A stretch of 64,000 nucleotides of DNA from an uncultured Christensenellaceae bacterium (GCA_910588695.1 CAJUOV010000010.1:5640-69639); one strand, 5' to 3'. Positions 17,901-26,575 are shown, counted from the stretch's first letter. Notes: a model not told the origin generated them from the letters alone. Translations and numbers: made by a program.

Positions 17901-20634
17901 CGTTTGCATCCTGATTTCTGACGAGTTCCTGTCTGAGCGCCATGAAATCGCTCTTTGAATCGGGAGCGGTCGACACCGCCATGCCGATCTGCGCCATCGC
18001 TTCCAGAAGTTCGTTTTTGAGTCCGCCGACTTCGGCAGCCTGCGTATCGATCTTGCGGTTGAGCGAGCCGACCGCTTCTTCGAGTTTTTCGTTGTTCGCG
18101 TTCCCCGCGTTCGCTTCGGGAGCGACAGATACGGCGAGCTGCGCCATTGCGTTCATCAACTCGTCTTTGAGGGATTCCATTTCGGAATGCATATTCTCGT
18201 TGAGCGTCTGCATTTCCGCACGGAGTTTTTCACCGTAATTTTCCGCCGCTCGCGCGCTGTCCGATTCGGCGTTTGTCTTCGTCTGAGAAGCGTTTGCCGA
18301 AGCAAGCTGCGTCATTGCATTGAGCAGGTCCTCTTTCAAAGAGCTCATTTCCTCTTTGATCCCGCCCACTTCGCTCGCCTGCGCGTCAAGTTTTTCGTAG
18401 AGGGCGCCCACCGCGTTTTCAAGTCTTTCGTTGACCGCGTTGTCTGCGTTTCCGTCCGGAGTTACCGTTACGGCAAGCTGCGCCATCGCGTTCATCAATT
18501 CGTCTTTAAGAACAGTCAGTTCGTCTTTTATACCGACGACTTCATTCGCCTGCGCGTCGAGTTTCTCATGGAACCCGCCCACCGCAGCGTCAAGTTTTTC
18601 GCTGCCGGCACTTTCAGCATTTTCGGCGGACGCCGTTGCGGAAACGAGCTGCGTCATTGCGCTCATCAAGTCGTCTTTAAGGGAATTGAGCTCCTCTTTC
18701 AAGCCCGTCACTTCGCTCGACTGCGCGTCGAGTTTCTCGTTGAACGCACCGACCGCAGCATTCAGCTTTTCATCCTCTTTTTCCGATTCTTCACCCGAAG
18801 TGACCGCCATGGCAAGTTGCGCCATCGCGCCCATCAGATCGTCTTTGAGCGTATCGAACTCGCCTTTTAAGCTGACGACTTCGTTCGTCTGAGAATCGAA
18901 TTTTTCGCTGAGCGCGCCCACCGCCGCGTCGAAATTATCGGTATTGGCAATTCCCGCGTTTTCTGAAACGCGCGAGGTGGCGAAAGAAGCCATCGCACCC
19001 ACCAGATCTTCTTTAAGAGAACCGAGCTCGTTTTTCAGCCCGCCCACTTCGCCCGACTGCGTTTCGAGTTTATCATAAAGCGCGCTCATCGCCGCATTAA
19101 GTTTTTCGTTGTCCGCGTTCTCGTCGGGCGCAACCGATACGGCAAGCTGCGCCATTGCGCCCATCAATTCGTCTTTGAGAGAATCCAGATCGCCTTTTAA
19201 GCCGCCCACTTCACCCGACTGCGCTTCGAGTTTTTCATAAATCGCACTCACCGCGGCGTTAAGTTTTTCGCTGTCCGTGCTTCCCGCGTTCTCGTCGGGA
19301 GTTTTCGACATCGCAAGCTGCGCCATCGCGCCCATCAGATCGTCTTTGAGAGAACCGAGCTCGTTTTTCAGTCCGCCCATTTCGCCCGACTGCGCTTCGA
19401 GTTTTTCATAAATCGCGCTCACCGCGGCGTTAAGTTTTTCGTTGTCCGTGCTTCCCGCGTTCTCGTCGGGAGCTTTCGACACCGCAAGCTGCGCCATCGC
19501 GTCCATCAACTCGTTTTTGAGAGAATCCAGATCGCCTTTCAATCCGCCGACCTCGTTCGACTGCGCTTCGAGTTTTTCATAGAGCGCGCCCATTGCGGCG
19601 TTGAGTTTTTCATCGTTTACGCTTCCCGCGTTTTCATCGGGCACAGCCGAAACGGCAAGCTGCGCCATTGCGTCCATCAATTCGTTTTTGAGGGAACCCA
19701 ACTCGCCCTTTAATCCGCCCACTTCGCCCGACTGCGCTTCGAGCTTCTCATATATCGCGCTTACGGCGGCGTTGAGTTTTTCGTTGTCCGTACTTGTTGC
19801 ATTGCCCTCGGAAGCGTTTGCCGAAGCAAGCTGCGCCACCGCCCCCATCAAATCGTCTTTGAGGGATCCCAGCTCGCCTTTCAGCGCGCCGACCTCGTTC
19901 GACTGCGCTTCGAGCTTTTCATAGAGCGCGCCCACCGCCGCATCGAAATTATCGGCGTTGACGGAATTCGCATTATCCGCAGGCGTTGCCGAAACTGCGA
20001 GTTGCGCCATCGCGTCCATCAGTTCGTTTTTCAGCGAACTGAGATCGTTTTTCAATCCGCCGACTTCGCCCGACTGCGCTTCGAGTTTTTCATAGAGCGC
20101 GCCCACCGCCGCATCGAAGTTATCGGTGTTTACCCCGTCTGCATTTTCCGCGGGCGTTACCGATACCGCAAGCTGCGCCATCGCGCCCATCAATTCGTTT
20201 TTGAGAGATTCTACTTCAAATTGTAACCGGGCGTTGATAGAATCGACCGCCGCTCCGATCTGTTCGCCTTGATTTACGCCGTCTCCTGCGCTCTCTTCGG
20301 CCTTTCCCGAAATGGAACCGACGATCCCTCTCAGCTCATCCATCTGAGCACGGAGATTTGCGATCGCTTTTTCGACCGCCTCGCCCGTCGATTTATCGAT
20401 ATCATCTTTCAATGCGTTGATATCTGCCTTGCTGAGGTCGTAGATCGCACTGTTCTGCTGCGTAATGTAACGCACCTCGTTCATCATCGATTCGAGGGTG
20501 TCTTTCAGAGAAGCCTCGATCTGAGTGGAATTGATTTCGAGTTCCAGACTCAGTTCCTGCTTGATCTCGTCGATCTTCTCTTCGATCCCGCTGTACATTC
20601 CTTCAAGGATTTGTCCGTCGATCATATCAGCCAT
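14902..20634 (-). CDS. 1910-residue protein: coiled-coil repeat array, DYD repeat array, Pro/Gln linker and an uncharacterised C-terminal domain
   Basis: I do not recognise a named family. No signal peptide or membrane segment, so probably cytoplasmic. Residues 1-132 are helical. Residues 133-1084 hold about 17 units of roughly 57 residues with heptad-like helices, consensus LYEKLEAQSGEVGGLK, SLKNELMDAMAQLAVS and EKLNAAV. Residues 1085-1630 hold about 25 units of a 16-residue module, I/V-D-Y-D-x-L-A-E-K-V-A-x-x-I-P-x. A Pro/Gln/Tyr-rich linker (PQPAYNYAPQ) precedes a C-terminal domain (1749-1910) that starts RFKRSFIARI and matches two copies in the protein at 29879-31498. Ribosome site AGAGG; promoter at 20685-20713. 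A scaffold or filament-forming role is a guess. Confidence 0.85.
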   Translation of the reverse strand: MADMIDGQILEGMYSGIEEKIDEIKQELSLELEINSTQIEASLKDTLESMMNEVRYITQQNSAIYDLSKADINALKDDIDKSTGEAVEKAIANLRAQMDELRGIVGSISGKAEESAGDGVNQGEQIGAAVDSINARLQFEVESLKNELMGAMAQLAVSVTPAENADGVNTDNFDAAVGALYEKLEAQSGEVGGLKNDLSSLKNELMDAMAQLAVSATPADNANSVNADNFDAAVGALYEKLEAQSNEVGALKGELGSLKDDLMGAVAQLASANASEGNATSTDNEKLNAAVSAIYEKLEAQSGEVGGLKGELGSLKNELMDAMAQLAVSAVPDENAGSVNDEKLNAAMGALYEKLEAQSNEVGGLKGDLDSLKNELMDAMAQLAVSKAPDENAGSTDNEKLNAAVSAIYEKLEAQSGEMGGLKNELGSLKDDLMGAMAQLAMSKTPDENAGSTDSEKLNAAVSAIYEKLEAQSGEVGGLKGDLDSLKDELMGAMAQLAVSVAPDENADNEKLNAAMSALYDKLETQSGEVGGLKNELGSLKEDLVGAMASFATSRVSENAGIANTDNFDAAVGALSEKFDSQTNEVVSLKGEFDTLKDDLMGAMAQLAMAVTSGEESEKEDEKLNAAVGAFNEKLDAQSSEVTGLKEELNSLKDDLMSAMTQLVSATASAENAESAGSEKLDAAVGGFHEKLDAQANEVVGIKDELTVLKDELMNAMAQLAVTVTPDGNADNAVNERLENAVGALYEKLDAQASEVGGIKEEMSSLKEDLLNAMTQLASANASQTKTNAESDSARAAENYGEKLRAEMQTLNENMHSEMESLKDELMNAMAQLAVSVAPEANAGNANNEKLEEAVGSLNRKIDTQAAEVGGLKNELLEAMAQIGMAVSTAPDSKSDFMALRQELVRNQDANEAMELQFDRAIDSLNARMQNEIGRLKSDILNAISGLEIKSSAKTTVRAEDQTAVSRESAEKIASAVDHLNTNLDTQMGALKDELLCAITQVGMAVFNAPDKNDFASFKEQIAKSSNSFTPVSGGSEGKLEEIADNLNERIQAQMSGLKEDMLGAISEIKVSAPAPETKAADAQINYDWLAEKLAQKVPVIDYDFMAKRVKELLPEQPAAAVKEDAVQPTETSVAAFGNDEEPFEIDYDLLAEKIAALVPEVDYEELADRVADAIPQANENTTADRAVSAQRRTVSGGDDEPFEIDYDLLAEKIAIIIPEVDYDELADRIANMIPQADENAIADKVASVIPQTDEDEIADKVADAIPLVDYDLIASKVAEKVLGGDYEDIQDRIKTSEREEVDYDVLAEKLASKVPSVDYFTLADRIANVRNDEPEEIDYEMLADKVAERIPETDYDEIADRVAQKVSAIDCDELAQRIAEANKYTESESEDYEEKDDAEESVPAAEIDYDLLAEKVAAKMPAFDYDEISSRMRTVSAFASTKTVIDYDELAEHMKVTASDIPAPEMAVDYDLLAEVLAQKVPTVDYDEISERVKAALESGVESDGVDYDRIAERVSMVLPEVDYDTIAERVASVVGSADEAAIASRVAAAIPQTDENAIAEKVAGSIPSINYDLIADRVARMLENEFDVTVDESGITKIARTVSEEIDYNKVAETVVEMLKKEDLLKKAVPAPEIEKEIKAAEEEAVIASAPQQSYAPAYSYAPQPAYNYAPQPAPQPAYNYAPQPNYNYAAQPAPQQPQPAPQQPQPAPKFPFGSASKKEKPVKRTEAPSAKPAPITDDGEEENEQTTRFKRSFIARIIQSDEETKVYYSKLKNAILQYARTNSQVNWSNDRFSYAGETIAKIGVNGKSLCMYIALNPEEFSTSVYHQKYEGDKKMYEKTPMMVKIKSEVGLKRALRLIPLLMEKLGASAGEKKNVDYAEMYPFKTDDELLEAGLIKMQATAKTGFNF
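15745..17382 (-). repeat. tandem 48-bp coding repeat (16-residue DYD module)
   Basis: About 25 imperfect units within the large repeat gene, best preserved where I/V-DYD-LLAEK-A alternates with I/V-DY-D/E-ELADRVA. Some units are separated by acidic inserts of 20-30 residues. Two units near 1237-1268 and two near 1539-1570 replace DYD with DEN/DEA/DED, for example ADENAIADKVASVIPQ. Confidence 0.85.
17383..20238 (-). repeat. tandem ~171-bp coding repeat (57-residue coiled-coil module)
   Basis: About 17 units. Units 2-6 (residues 180-464) are exactly 57 residues and the most alike, suggesting recent duplication or gene conversion; units 14-17 are more divergent in length (38-67 residues) and sequence. 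Confidence 0.87.
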
Positions 20635-20684
20635 ATTTAACCTCTTTCTGCTTTCTTTGGCAGTTTATAATACTATACGTATCT

Positions 20685-20713
20685 ATTTTACACTATTTTC
20701 AAGCGAAAGTAAA
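20685..20713 (-). promoter_or_regulatory. promoter of the large repeat-protein gene
   Basis: Minus strand TTTACT (20708-20713), 17-base spacer, TAAAAT (20685-20690), about 50 bases before the start codon. Confidence 0.6.
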
Positions 20714-20766
20714 TACTTTTACATAATATTTTCCGATTGTATCTCTTTTTTATCGTCTAATTTCTC

Positions 20767-21582
20767 TCAAAAGCGTTTCAAAACGCGCTTTTCGCGGTCG
20801 ATACGCCTGAAATTATAGATCATGCCCGACGTAAAACAAATCATGATCCAATACAAAAATAAAAAAAACACGATCAATGCGGAGAGCGCGCCGTACAGCT
20901 TTGAAGGATCGACAAAATAAAGATAGACACGGAACAAAACAGAAGCGATCAACCAACTGACAGCCGTAAGTGCGCTGCCCGTCGCCATATCTGCGGGAGT
21001 CGCACGATATGGACAGGCGTAAGCGTTCAGAATCCATGCGCCGAAGAAACCGAATACCGTAACCACGGAATAGACCGCCAAACGCGAAAACCATACGGAA
21101 TAGGAACGGGTCAGAAGATTTGCCCCGATTACGACCCCTCCGGTGAGCGCAATCATGAGAATGGCGATCAACGCAAAGAGCACGGCGGAAATCCTGAGCT
21201 TCCAACCCCGCTGTCCCTGAGTGATTCCGCAGATGATTTCTCCGCTCCGCCGCAGATGATAAAAAAATCCCGTCCCCGACCAGAACGTTGTAGCAAGAAA
21301 GAAAATTCCCGCTCCTGCCCCCGCCTCGGTTGCGTGCGTATCAAGGTAGCCGATCAGCTCTTTCGCCCAATCGAAAAGTTCGAGTTCGAAGAGCTGTTCC
21401 GCAGAAATTCTTCCTCCGAAAATGAGCGTGAGAAAAAAGAGAAGAGGAACGAGCGAGAGCACGAGAAAGAACACGAGTGTACCCGCGACGGTCGTGTATT
21501 TGTTGTCGGCAAGAACGGCGTAAGCCTCCCGACCTCTCTCCCAAGACCGCACGAATACGTTTCTGCGCTCAGACCTTTCCAT
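20767..21582 (-). CDS. YihY/BrkB-family integral membrane protein
   Basis: The 271-residue product has the family arrangement of about six membrane helices, with TVAGTLVFFLVLSLVPLLFFLTL near the N-terminus, FWSGTGFFYHLRRSGE (family W-S-x-S-G pattern), a Pro-containing YRATPADMATGSALTAVSWLI, and YGALSALIVFFLFLYW. Homologues are annotated YihY, or RNase BN in error; function is unsettled. I take the ATG at 21582; an ATG two codons earlier (21588) is equally possible because no clear ribosome site is visible. It is transcribed toward the repeat-protein gene, with about 130 bases and a separate promoter between them. Confidence 0.9.
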   Translation of the reverse strand: MERSERRNVFVRSWERGREAYAVLADNKYTTVAGTLVFFLVLSLVPLLFFLTLIFGGRISAEQLFELELFDWAKELIGYLDTHATEAGAGAGIFFLATTFWSGTGFFYHLRRSGEIICGITQGQRGWKLRISAVLFALIAILMIALTGGVVIGANLLTRSYSVWFSRLAVYSVVTVFGFFGAWILNAYACPYRATPADMATGSALTAVSWLIASVLFRVYLYFVDPSKLYGALSALIVFFLFLYWIMICFTSGMIYNFRRIDREKRVLKRF

Positions 21583-21611
21583 AATCATAATTATGTGTAA
21601 AAAAAACAGAA

Positions 21612-21638
21612 GAATGCACGGCATTAAGCCGTGCGTTC
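21612..21638 (-). terminator. GCACGGC hairpin upstream of the YihY gene
   Basis: 11-bp stem (21612-21622 with 21628-21638), loop ATTAA. On the minus strand a T8 run follows after nine bases, close to the YihY start. Its core matches the tuf terminator 150 bases upstream, so it may be a second insulating terminator or a leader hairpin. Confidence 0.5.
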
Positions 21639-21754
21639 ACTTAATTTCTTGTTCGAGCTCTCTGAATTCTTTTGTATCGAAGAATTCAATCAAGGAGAAA
21701 TCATGTTTTGCAGCTCTACTTGGTGGTATTGTTCGCTTTTGCAGCGCGCTTTTT

Positions 21755-21789
21755 TTGAAAATAAAAAGCACGGCGCAAAGCCGTGCTTT
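21755..21789 (-). terminator. intrinsic terminator of tuf
   Basis: AAAGCACGGC (21765-21774) pairs with GCCGTGCTTT (21780-21789), loop of five, followed on the minus strand by TTTATTTTC. The plus strand also ends in a T-run. Confidence 0.85.
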
Positions 21790-21805
21790 TTGATTTCGTC
21801 TTAGA

Positions 21806-23023
21806 TTAGAGAATCTTGGAAACGACGCCGGAACCGACCGTTCTGCCGCCTTCGCGGATCGCGAAGCGGAGTCCCTCTTCGATTGCGACGGGTTTGATGA
21901 TCTCAACCGTCATCGTGACGTGGTCGCCGGGCATAACCATTTCAACGCCCGCAGGGAGCTCGATGGAACCCGTAACGTCCGTCGTTCTGATGAAGAACTG
22001 AGGACGGTAGTGGTTGAAGAACGCCGTGTGACGTCCGCCCTCTTCCTTGGTAAGAACGTAGACCTGAGCCTCGAACTTCTTCGCCGTGGGAACGGTGCCG
22101 GGTTTTGCGATAACCTGTCCTTTCTCGATATCCGTTCTGTTGATACCGCGAAGGAGCGCGCCTACGTTGTCGCCCGCCATTGCTTCGTCGAGCTGTTTGT
22201 GGAACATTTCAAGACCCGTGATCGTAGTCGTCTTGGGCTTCTCGATCAGTCCTACGATTTCCGCAGGATCACCGACGTGCGCCACACCTCTCTCGACACG
22301 ACCCGTAGCAACGGTACCACGGCCGGAGATCGTGAATACATCCTCGACGGGAAGAAGGAAAGGCTTCTTGTCGTCGCGCTCGGGCGTAGGAATGTAGCCG
22401 TCGATCGTGTTCATGAGTTCGAGAATGCATTGGCATTCGGGAGCTGCAAGAATCTGGTCATTGGGAGCGCCGCTCGTCGCCTTTTCAAGCGCTTTGAGCG
22501 CGGAACCTTTGATGATCGGAATGTCGTCGCCGGGGAATTCGTAGGAAGAAAGAAGGTCTCTGACTTCCATTTCGACGAGTTCCAAAAGTTCGGGATCGTC
22601 GAGCTGATCGCACTTGTTGAGGAACACGACGATATAGGGCACGCCTACCTGACGGGCAAGCAGAATGTGCTCGCGGGTCTGGGGCATGGGACCGTCGGTC
22701 GCAGCGACAACGAGGATCGCGCCGTCCATCTGGGCAGCGCCCGTAATCATGTTCTTAACATAGTCTGCGTGACCGGGGCAGTCAACGTGAGCGTAGTGAC
22801 GCTTCTCCGTTTCATACTCGACATGAGCGGTGTTGATTGTGATACCGCGCGCCTTTTCTTCGGGCGCCTTGTCGATTTCGTCGTAGCGCATTTTCTGTGC
22901 CTGACCTTTGCACGCCATTACCATGGTGATAGCTGCGGTCAAAGTGGTCTTGCCGTGGTCAACGTGTCCGATGGTACCGATGTTGACGTGGGGCTTGCTT
23001 CTGTCGAATTTTGCCTTTGCCAT
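21806..23023 (-). CDS. tuf: elongation factor Tu
   Basis: Delivers aminoacyl-tRNA to the ribosome as a GTPase. The 405-residue product has the P-loop GHVDHGKTT, the switch segment RGITINTAHVEYE, DCPGHADY and NKCD, and the C-terminal domains end in RTVGSGVVSKIL. Slightly longer than the usual 395-400 residues through an insert around SGAPNDQILAAPEC. Ribosome site GGAGG nine bases before the start. It follows fusA by 200 bases and has its own promoter. Confidence 0.98.
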   Translation of the reverse strand: MAKAKFDRSKPHVNIGTIGHVDHGKTTLTAAITMVMACKGQAQKMRYDEIDKAPEEKARGITINTAHVEYETEKRHYAHVDCPGHADYVKNMITGAAQMDGAILVVAATDGPMPQTREHILLARQVGVPYIVVFLNKCDQLDDPELLELVEMEVRDLLSSYEFPGDDIPIIKGSALKALEKATSGAPNDQILAAPECQCILELMNTIDGYIPTPERDDKKPFLLPVEDVFTISGRGTVATGRVERGVAHVGDPAEIVGLIEKPKTTTITGLEMFHKQLDEAMAGDNVGALLRGINRTDIEKGQVIAKPGTVPTAKKFEAQVYVLTKEEGGRHTAFFNHYRPQFFIRTTDVTGSIELPAGVEMVMPGDHVTMTVEIIKPVAIEEGLRFAIREGGRTVGSGVVSKIL

Positions 23024-23140
23024 TTTGAGTAATCCTCCGATAAAATTTTTATTTTTTTGATAACTTTTCCGACATATTGTGTCGGAGCGCAGCTATCTAT
23101 CAATCCCTTGATATGAAGCTGATTCCGCTTACCGAATCAT

Positions 23141-23169
23141 ATTATAACCGATAACGGAAAATTTTGCAA
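23141..23169 (-). promoter_or_regulatory. promoter of tuf
   Basis: Minus strand TTGCAA (23164-23169), 17-base spacer, TATAAT (23141-23146). The leader of about 110 bases contains a small hairpin CCGACA...TGTCGG. Confidence 0.8.
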
Positions 23170-23223
23170 TGTTTTTATTGCATTTTTTTGGGAAAATTTC
23201 TAAATTCTCCCGCCAATGCCCGA

Positions 23224-25311
23224 TTATTTGTCCTCTTTCGCCGCGCGGGAAGAAACGATCTTCTCGGAAATGCTCTTAGGCACTTCGTAATAATGATCGA
23301 ACTGCATTGTGAACTGCCCTCTGCCCTGCGTGCGCGAACGAAGCTCCGTCGCATAACCGAACATTTCGGAGAGCGGAATTTCCGCATCGATGATTTTTGC
23401 GCCGTTCCGATCGTCGGTGCCGAGAATGGTGCCGCGGCGACCCGAAACATTGCCCATCAGATCGCCGAAATAATCTTCGGGCGTGATGATCTGCACTTTC
23501 ATGATGGGTTCGAGAAGAACGGGCTTCGCCTTTTCCATTCCGTTTTTGAACGCCATGGAACCTGCGATCTTAAACGCCATTTCAGACGAGTCGACTTCGT
23601 GGAAGCTACCGTCGTAGACCTGAACTTTGAAGTCTACCATTTCGTAGCCCGCAAGATAACCGTTTCTCGCCGCTTCCTGAATCCCCTTGTCGATCGCGGG
23701 AATATATTCTTTGGGAATGGAGCCGCCGACCGTCAGATCCTCGAACGCGTAGCCCGCGCCGGGTTCCTGAGGAATAAGGTGGATTTTACAGTGACCGTAC
23801 TGACCTTTACCGCCCGACTGACGCTTGTACATTCCTTCCGCGTCCACCGCGTTGCGGAACGTCTCGCGATAAGCAACCTGAGGCGCGCCGACGTTCGCTT
23901 CGACGTGGAATTCTCTCAGAAGTCTGTCTACGATAATATCGAGGTGCAACTCGCCCATTCCGGCGATGATCGTCTGCCCCGTTTCTTTGTCGGTATAGGT
24001 TTTGAACGTGGGATCCTCTTCCGCAAGTTTGATGAGCGCAAGTGTCATCTTCTCCTGTCCCGCTTTCGTCTTGGGTTCGAGCGAAAGCTGGATAACCGGT
24101 TCGGGGAACTCCATTTTTTCGAGAATGATCGGGTGCTTCTCGTCGCAGAGCGTATCGCCCGTCGTGGTGTTCTTCAAGCCTACGATCGCGCAGATATCGC
24201 CCGAATAGATGCAGTCGATGTCCTTTCTTTCGTTGGAGTGCATCTGCACGAGACGGCCTACGCGCTCCTTCTTCTCTTTGGTGGAGTTGTAAACGTAAGA
24301 ACCTGCCTCCAACACGCCCGAATAGCAACGGAAATAAGCAAGCGAGCCGACGAAGGGATCGGTTGCGATCTTGAAAGCAAGTCCCGAGAAAGGCTCCTCG
24401 TCGGAAGTCTTTCTTTCGAGTTCGGCTCCCGTCTTGGGATCGGTCCCCTTGACATGCGCGACGTCCAAGGGGCTCGGAAGGAAGTTGATGACCGCGTCGA
24501 GAAGGAACTGCACGCCCTTATTCTTATAGGAAGATCCGCAGAGCATGGGAATCGCTTCCATTTTAAGGCAGCGCTCGCGAAGTCCCGCAACGATCTCTTC
24601 TTCGGAAAGTTCCATCGTATCCAGATACTTTTCCATGAGCTCGTCGTTTGCGGAAGCCGCTTCCTCCACGAGTTTCTCGTGGTACTTTTCGGCGATCTCC
24701 TGCATGTCCGCAGGAATAGGTTCCTTTCTGAAATCCTTTCCGAGGTCGTCGTAGTATACTTCTGCTTCCATGCGGATCAGATCGACGATTCCGCGGAAAC
24801 TGTCTTCTTTGCCAATGGGAAGTTCGATGGGAACGGGGTTCGCGCCCAAACGCTCCTTGATCATCTTCTCCACGCGGAAGAAGTCCGCGCCGTTGATGTC
24901 CATTTTATTGACGTAAGCAATGCGGGGAACTTTATAGGTGTCCGCCTGACGCCACACCGTTTCGGACTGGGGCTCGACGCCGCCCTTCGCGCAGAAAGTA
25001 GCGACCGCGCCGTCGAGAACGCGGAGCGAACGCTCTACTTCCACCGTAAAGTCAACGTGACCGGGGGTATCGATGATGTTAAAACGGTGTCCTTTCCAGA
25101 TACAGGTAGTCGCGGCGGAAGTGATCGTAATTCCGCGCTCCTGCTCCTGCACCATCCAGTCCATCGTAGCCGCGCCTTCGTGCGTTTCGCCCATCTTGTG
25201 CGTCTTGCCCGTATAGAACAAGATACGCTCGGTCGTGGTCGTTTTGCCCGCGTCGATGTGCGCCATAATGCCGAAGTTACGGGTATGTTTTAAGTCGTAT
25301 TCTCTGGGCAT
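23224..25311 (-). CDS. fusA: elongation factor G
   Basis: Ribosomal translocase GTPase of 695 residues. GTP-binding motifs AHIDAGKTTTTERIL, DTPGHVDF and NKMD are present, followed by domains II-V including GGKGQYGHCKIHLIP and the C-terminal RGQFTMQFDHYYEVP. Ribosome site AAGGAG. It lies 19 bases after rpsG in the conserved str operon. The GTPase switch and length are typical, so this is the main EF-G and not a protection-protein paralogue. Confidence 0.98.
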   Translation of the reverse strand: MPREYDLKHTRNFGIMAHIDAGKTTTTERILFYTGKTHKMGETHEGAATMDWMVQEQERGITITSAATTCIWKGHRFNIIDTPGHVDFTVEVERSLRVLDGAVATFCAKGGVEPQSETVWRQADTYKVPRIAYVNKMDINGADFFRVEKMIKERLGANPVPIELPIGKEDSFRGIVDLIRMEAEVYYDDLGKDFRKEPIPADMQEIAEKYHEKLVEEAASANDELMEKYLDTMELSEEEIVAGLRERCLKMEAIPMLCGSSYKNKGVQFLLDAVINFLPSPLDVAHVKGTDPKTGAELERKTSDEEPFSGLAFKIATDPFVGSLAYFRCYSGVLEAGSYVYNSTKEKKERVGRLVQMHSNERKDIDCIYSGDICAIVGLKNTTTGDTLCDEKHPIILEKMEFPEPVIQLSLEPKTKAGQEKMTLALIKLAEEDPTFKTYTDKETGQTIIAGMGELHLDIIVDRLLREFHVEANVGAPQVAYRETFRNAVDAEGMYKRQSGGKGQYGHCKIHLIPQEPGAGYAFEDLTVGGSIPKEYIPAIDKGIQEAARNGYLAGYEMVDFKVQVYDGSFHEVDSSEMAFKIAGSMAFKNGMEKAKPVLLEPIMKVQIITPEDYFGDLMGNVSGRRGTILGTDDRNGAKIIDAEIPLSEMFGYATELRSRTQGRGQFTMQFDHYYEVPKSISEKIVSSRAAKEDK

Positions 25312-25330
25312 AATTATTTCTCCTTGACAA

Positions 25331-25801
25331 TCAGAAACGGAAATGCGCGAACGCCTTGTTCGCTTCCGCCATTCTGTGCGTGTCCTCTTTCTTCTTTACG
25401 GAACCGCCGGTATTGTTGTACGCGTCCATAAGTTCCGCCGCGAGCTTTTTGCTCATTTCGCGCTCGCTTCTCTTTCTCGTGTTGTTTACGATCCAGCGGA
25501 TCGCAAGCGTCTGACGGCGCTCGGGTCTGATTTCGATGGGAACCTGATAGTTCGCACCGCCTACGCGCCTTGCCTTGACTTCGACCATAGGCATCACGTT
25601 GCTCATCGCTTTCGTGAAGATCTCCATAGGTTCCAAGCCTAATTTTTCTCCCATCATCGTAAACGCGTCGTACACGATCCTCTGGGCAACGCTCTTTTCG
25701 CCGTCAAGCATGATCTGATTGATTAGCTTGGTGACGACCTTGCTGTTGTAAATGGGATCGGGAAGCACGTCTCTTTTGGGTACGCCTCCTCTTCTGGGCA
25801 T
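25331..25801 (-). CDS. rpsG: 30S ribosomal protein S7
   Basis: 156 residues, full length, beginning MPRRGGVPKRDVLPDP with the conserved GGANYQVP and RWIVNNTRKRSE segments. GGAGG ribosome site. In the str operon between rpsL and fusA. The gap to rpsL is long (191 bases) for this operon and shows no tight terminator hairpin. Confidence 0.98.
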   Translation of the reverse strand: MPRRGGVPKRDVLPDPIYNSKVVTKLINQIMLDGEKSVAQRIVYDAFTMMGEKLGLEPMEIFTKAMSNVMPMVEVKARRVGGANYQVPIEIRPERRQTLAIRWIVNNTRKRSEREMSKKLAAELMDAYNNTGGSVKKKEDTHRMAEANKAFAHFRF

Positions 25802-25992
25802 TTTGGTATCCTCCGATTAAAATTTTGTTGCGTTACGCCGCCGCGAGGGATGAATTCCCTGTCCTGTTAAGCTATTCCGCTTTTACATTGCGTAACGATG
25901 CGGAAAACTTCTCCCCTTTGCGGGAATACTGCCTACCTTCCGGACGAATATTCCGAAATAAAGCAGACTTTTTTCACGAAACGAACGTGAAA
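25802..25992. other. rpsL-rpsG intergenic region
   Basis: 191 bases without a gene. A run of short inverted repeats can be drawn, and autogenous S7 binding occurs at this place in Escherichia coli, but I see no element I can name. Confidence 0.4.
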
Positions 25993-26364
25993 TTACTTGG
26001 GACGTTTTGCGCCGTATTTGCTGCGGGACTGTTTGCGTTTTGCAACGCCGGCAGTATCGAGCGCGCCGCGCACGATATGATAACGCACGCCGGGCAGGTC
26101 CTTTACTCTTCCGCCGCGGATCAGCACGGAGCTGTGCTCCTGCAAGTTGTGACCCTCGCCGGGGATGTAAACGGTACCTTCCTGCTTGTTGGTAAGGCGA
26201 ACCCTCGCGATCTTACGAAGCGCCGAGTTGGGCTTCTTGGGAGAGGTCGTCGTTACCGAAAGGCATACGCCGCGCTTCTGCGGGCACTTGTCTAAGATAG
26301 GGCTCTTAGATTTGAACGCTTCGCGTTCTCTGCCTTTCTTGATGAGCTGGTTGATAGTAGGCAT
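25993..26364 (-). CDS. rpsL: 30S ribosomal protein S12
   Basis: 123 residues beginning MPTINQLIKKGRER, with the decoding-centre loop TTTSPKKPNSALRK (unsubstituted lysine at the usual streptomycin-resistance site) and the PGVRYHIVRG segment. The ATG at 26364 has an AGGAGG seven bases upstream; the frame is open 12 codons further without homology. First gene of the str operon, after a consensus promoter. Confidence 0.97.
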   Translation of the reverse strand: MPTINQLIKKGREREAFKSKSPILDKCPQKRGVCLSVTTTSPKKPNSALRKIARVRLTNKQEGTVYIPGEGHNLQEHSSVLIRGGRVKDLPGVRYHIVRGALDTAGVAKRKQSRSKYGAKRPK

Positions 26365-26480
26365 CTTTCTTCCTCCTTGTATTATTTCGGAATATTCCAA
26401 CGGCTTCGATCAGCCGGAAGAAACGTTTTTGTTCCGTCGCGGGCGCGCAAAAAAATATGCCCAATGCACGGACAAAGCCT

Positions 26481-26509
26481 ATTCTACCAAATCATGCTAT
26501 CTTTGTCAA
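26481..26509 (-). promoter_or_regulatory. promoter of the str operon
   Basis: Minus strand TTGACA (26504-26509), 17-base spacer, TAGAAT (26481-26486), about 115 bases before rpsL. Divergent from the pgk promoter 67 bases away. Confidence 0.88.
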
Positions 26510-26575
26510 ACGTTTTAACGGAATAAAATTCAAAAAAAGCGCATAAATTACAGCTTGCTTTCTTATATGAAAGTA

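Noticed and set aside
15745..20238. Possible CRISPR array or satellite DNA
   Set aside because: The repetition is in a single intact reading frame with codon-level variation; there are no constant repeats separated by unique spacers and no cas genes.
21703..21804. 33-codon plus-strand frame with an AAGGAG upstream, antisense of the tuf terminator
   Set aside because: It runs through the tuf terminator hairpin, has a Cys/Trp-rich unlikely composition and no promoter.
23164..25293. 709-residue plus-strand open frame
   Set aside because: Antisense shadow of fusA, kept open by codon bias.
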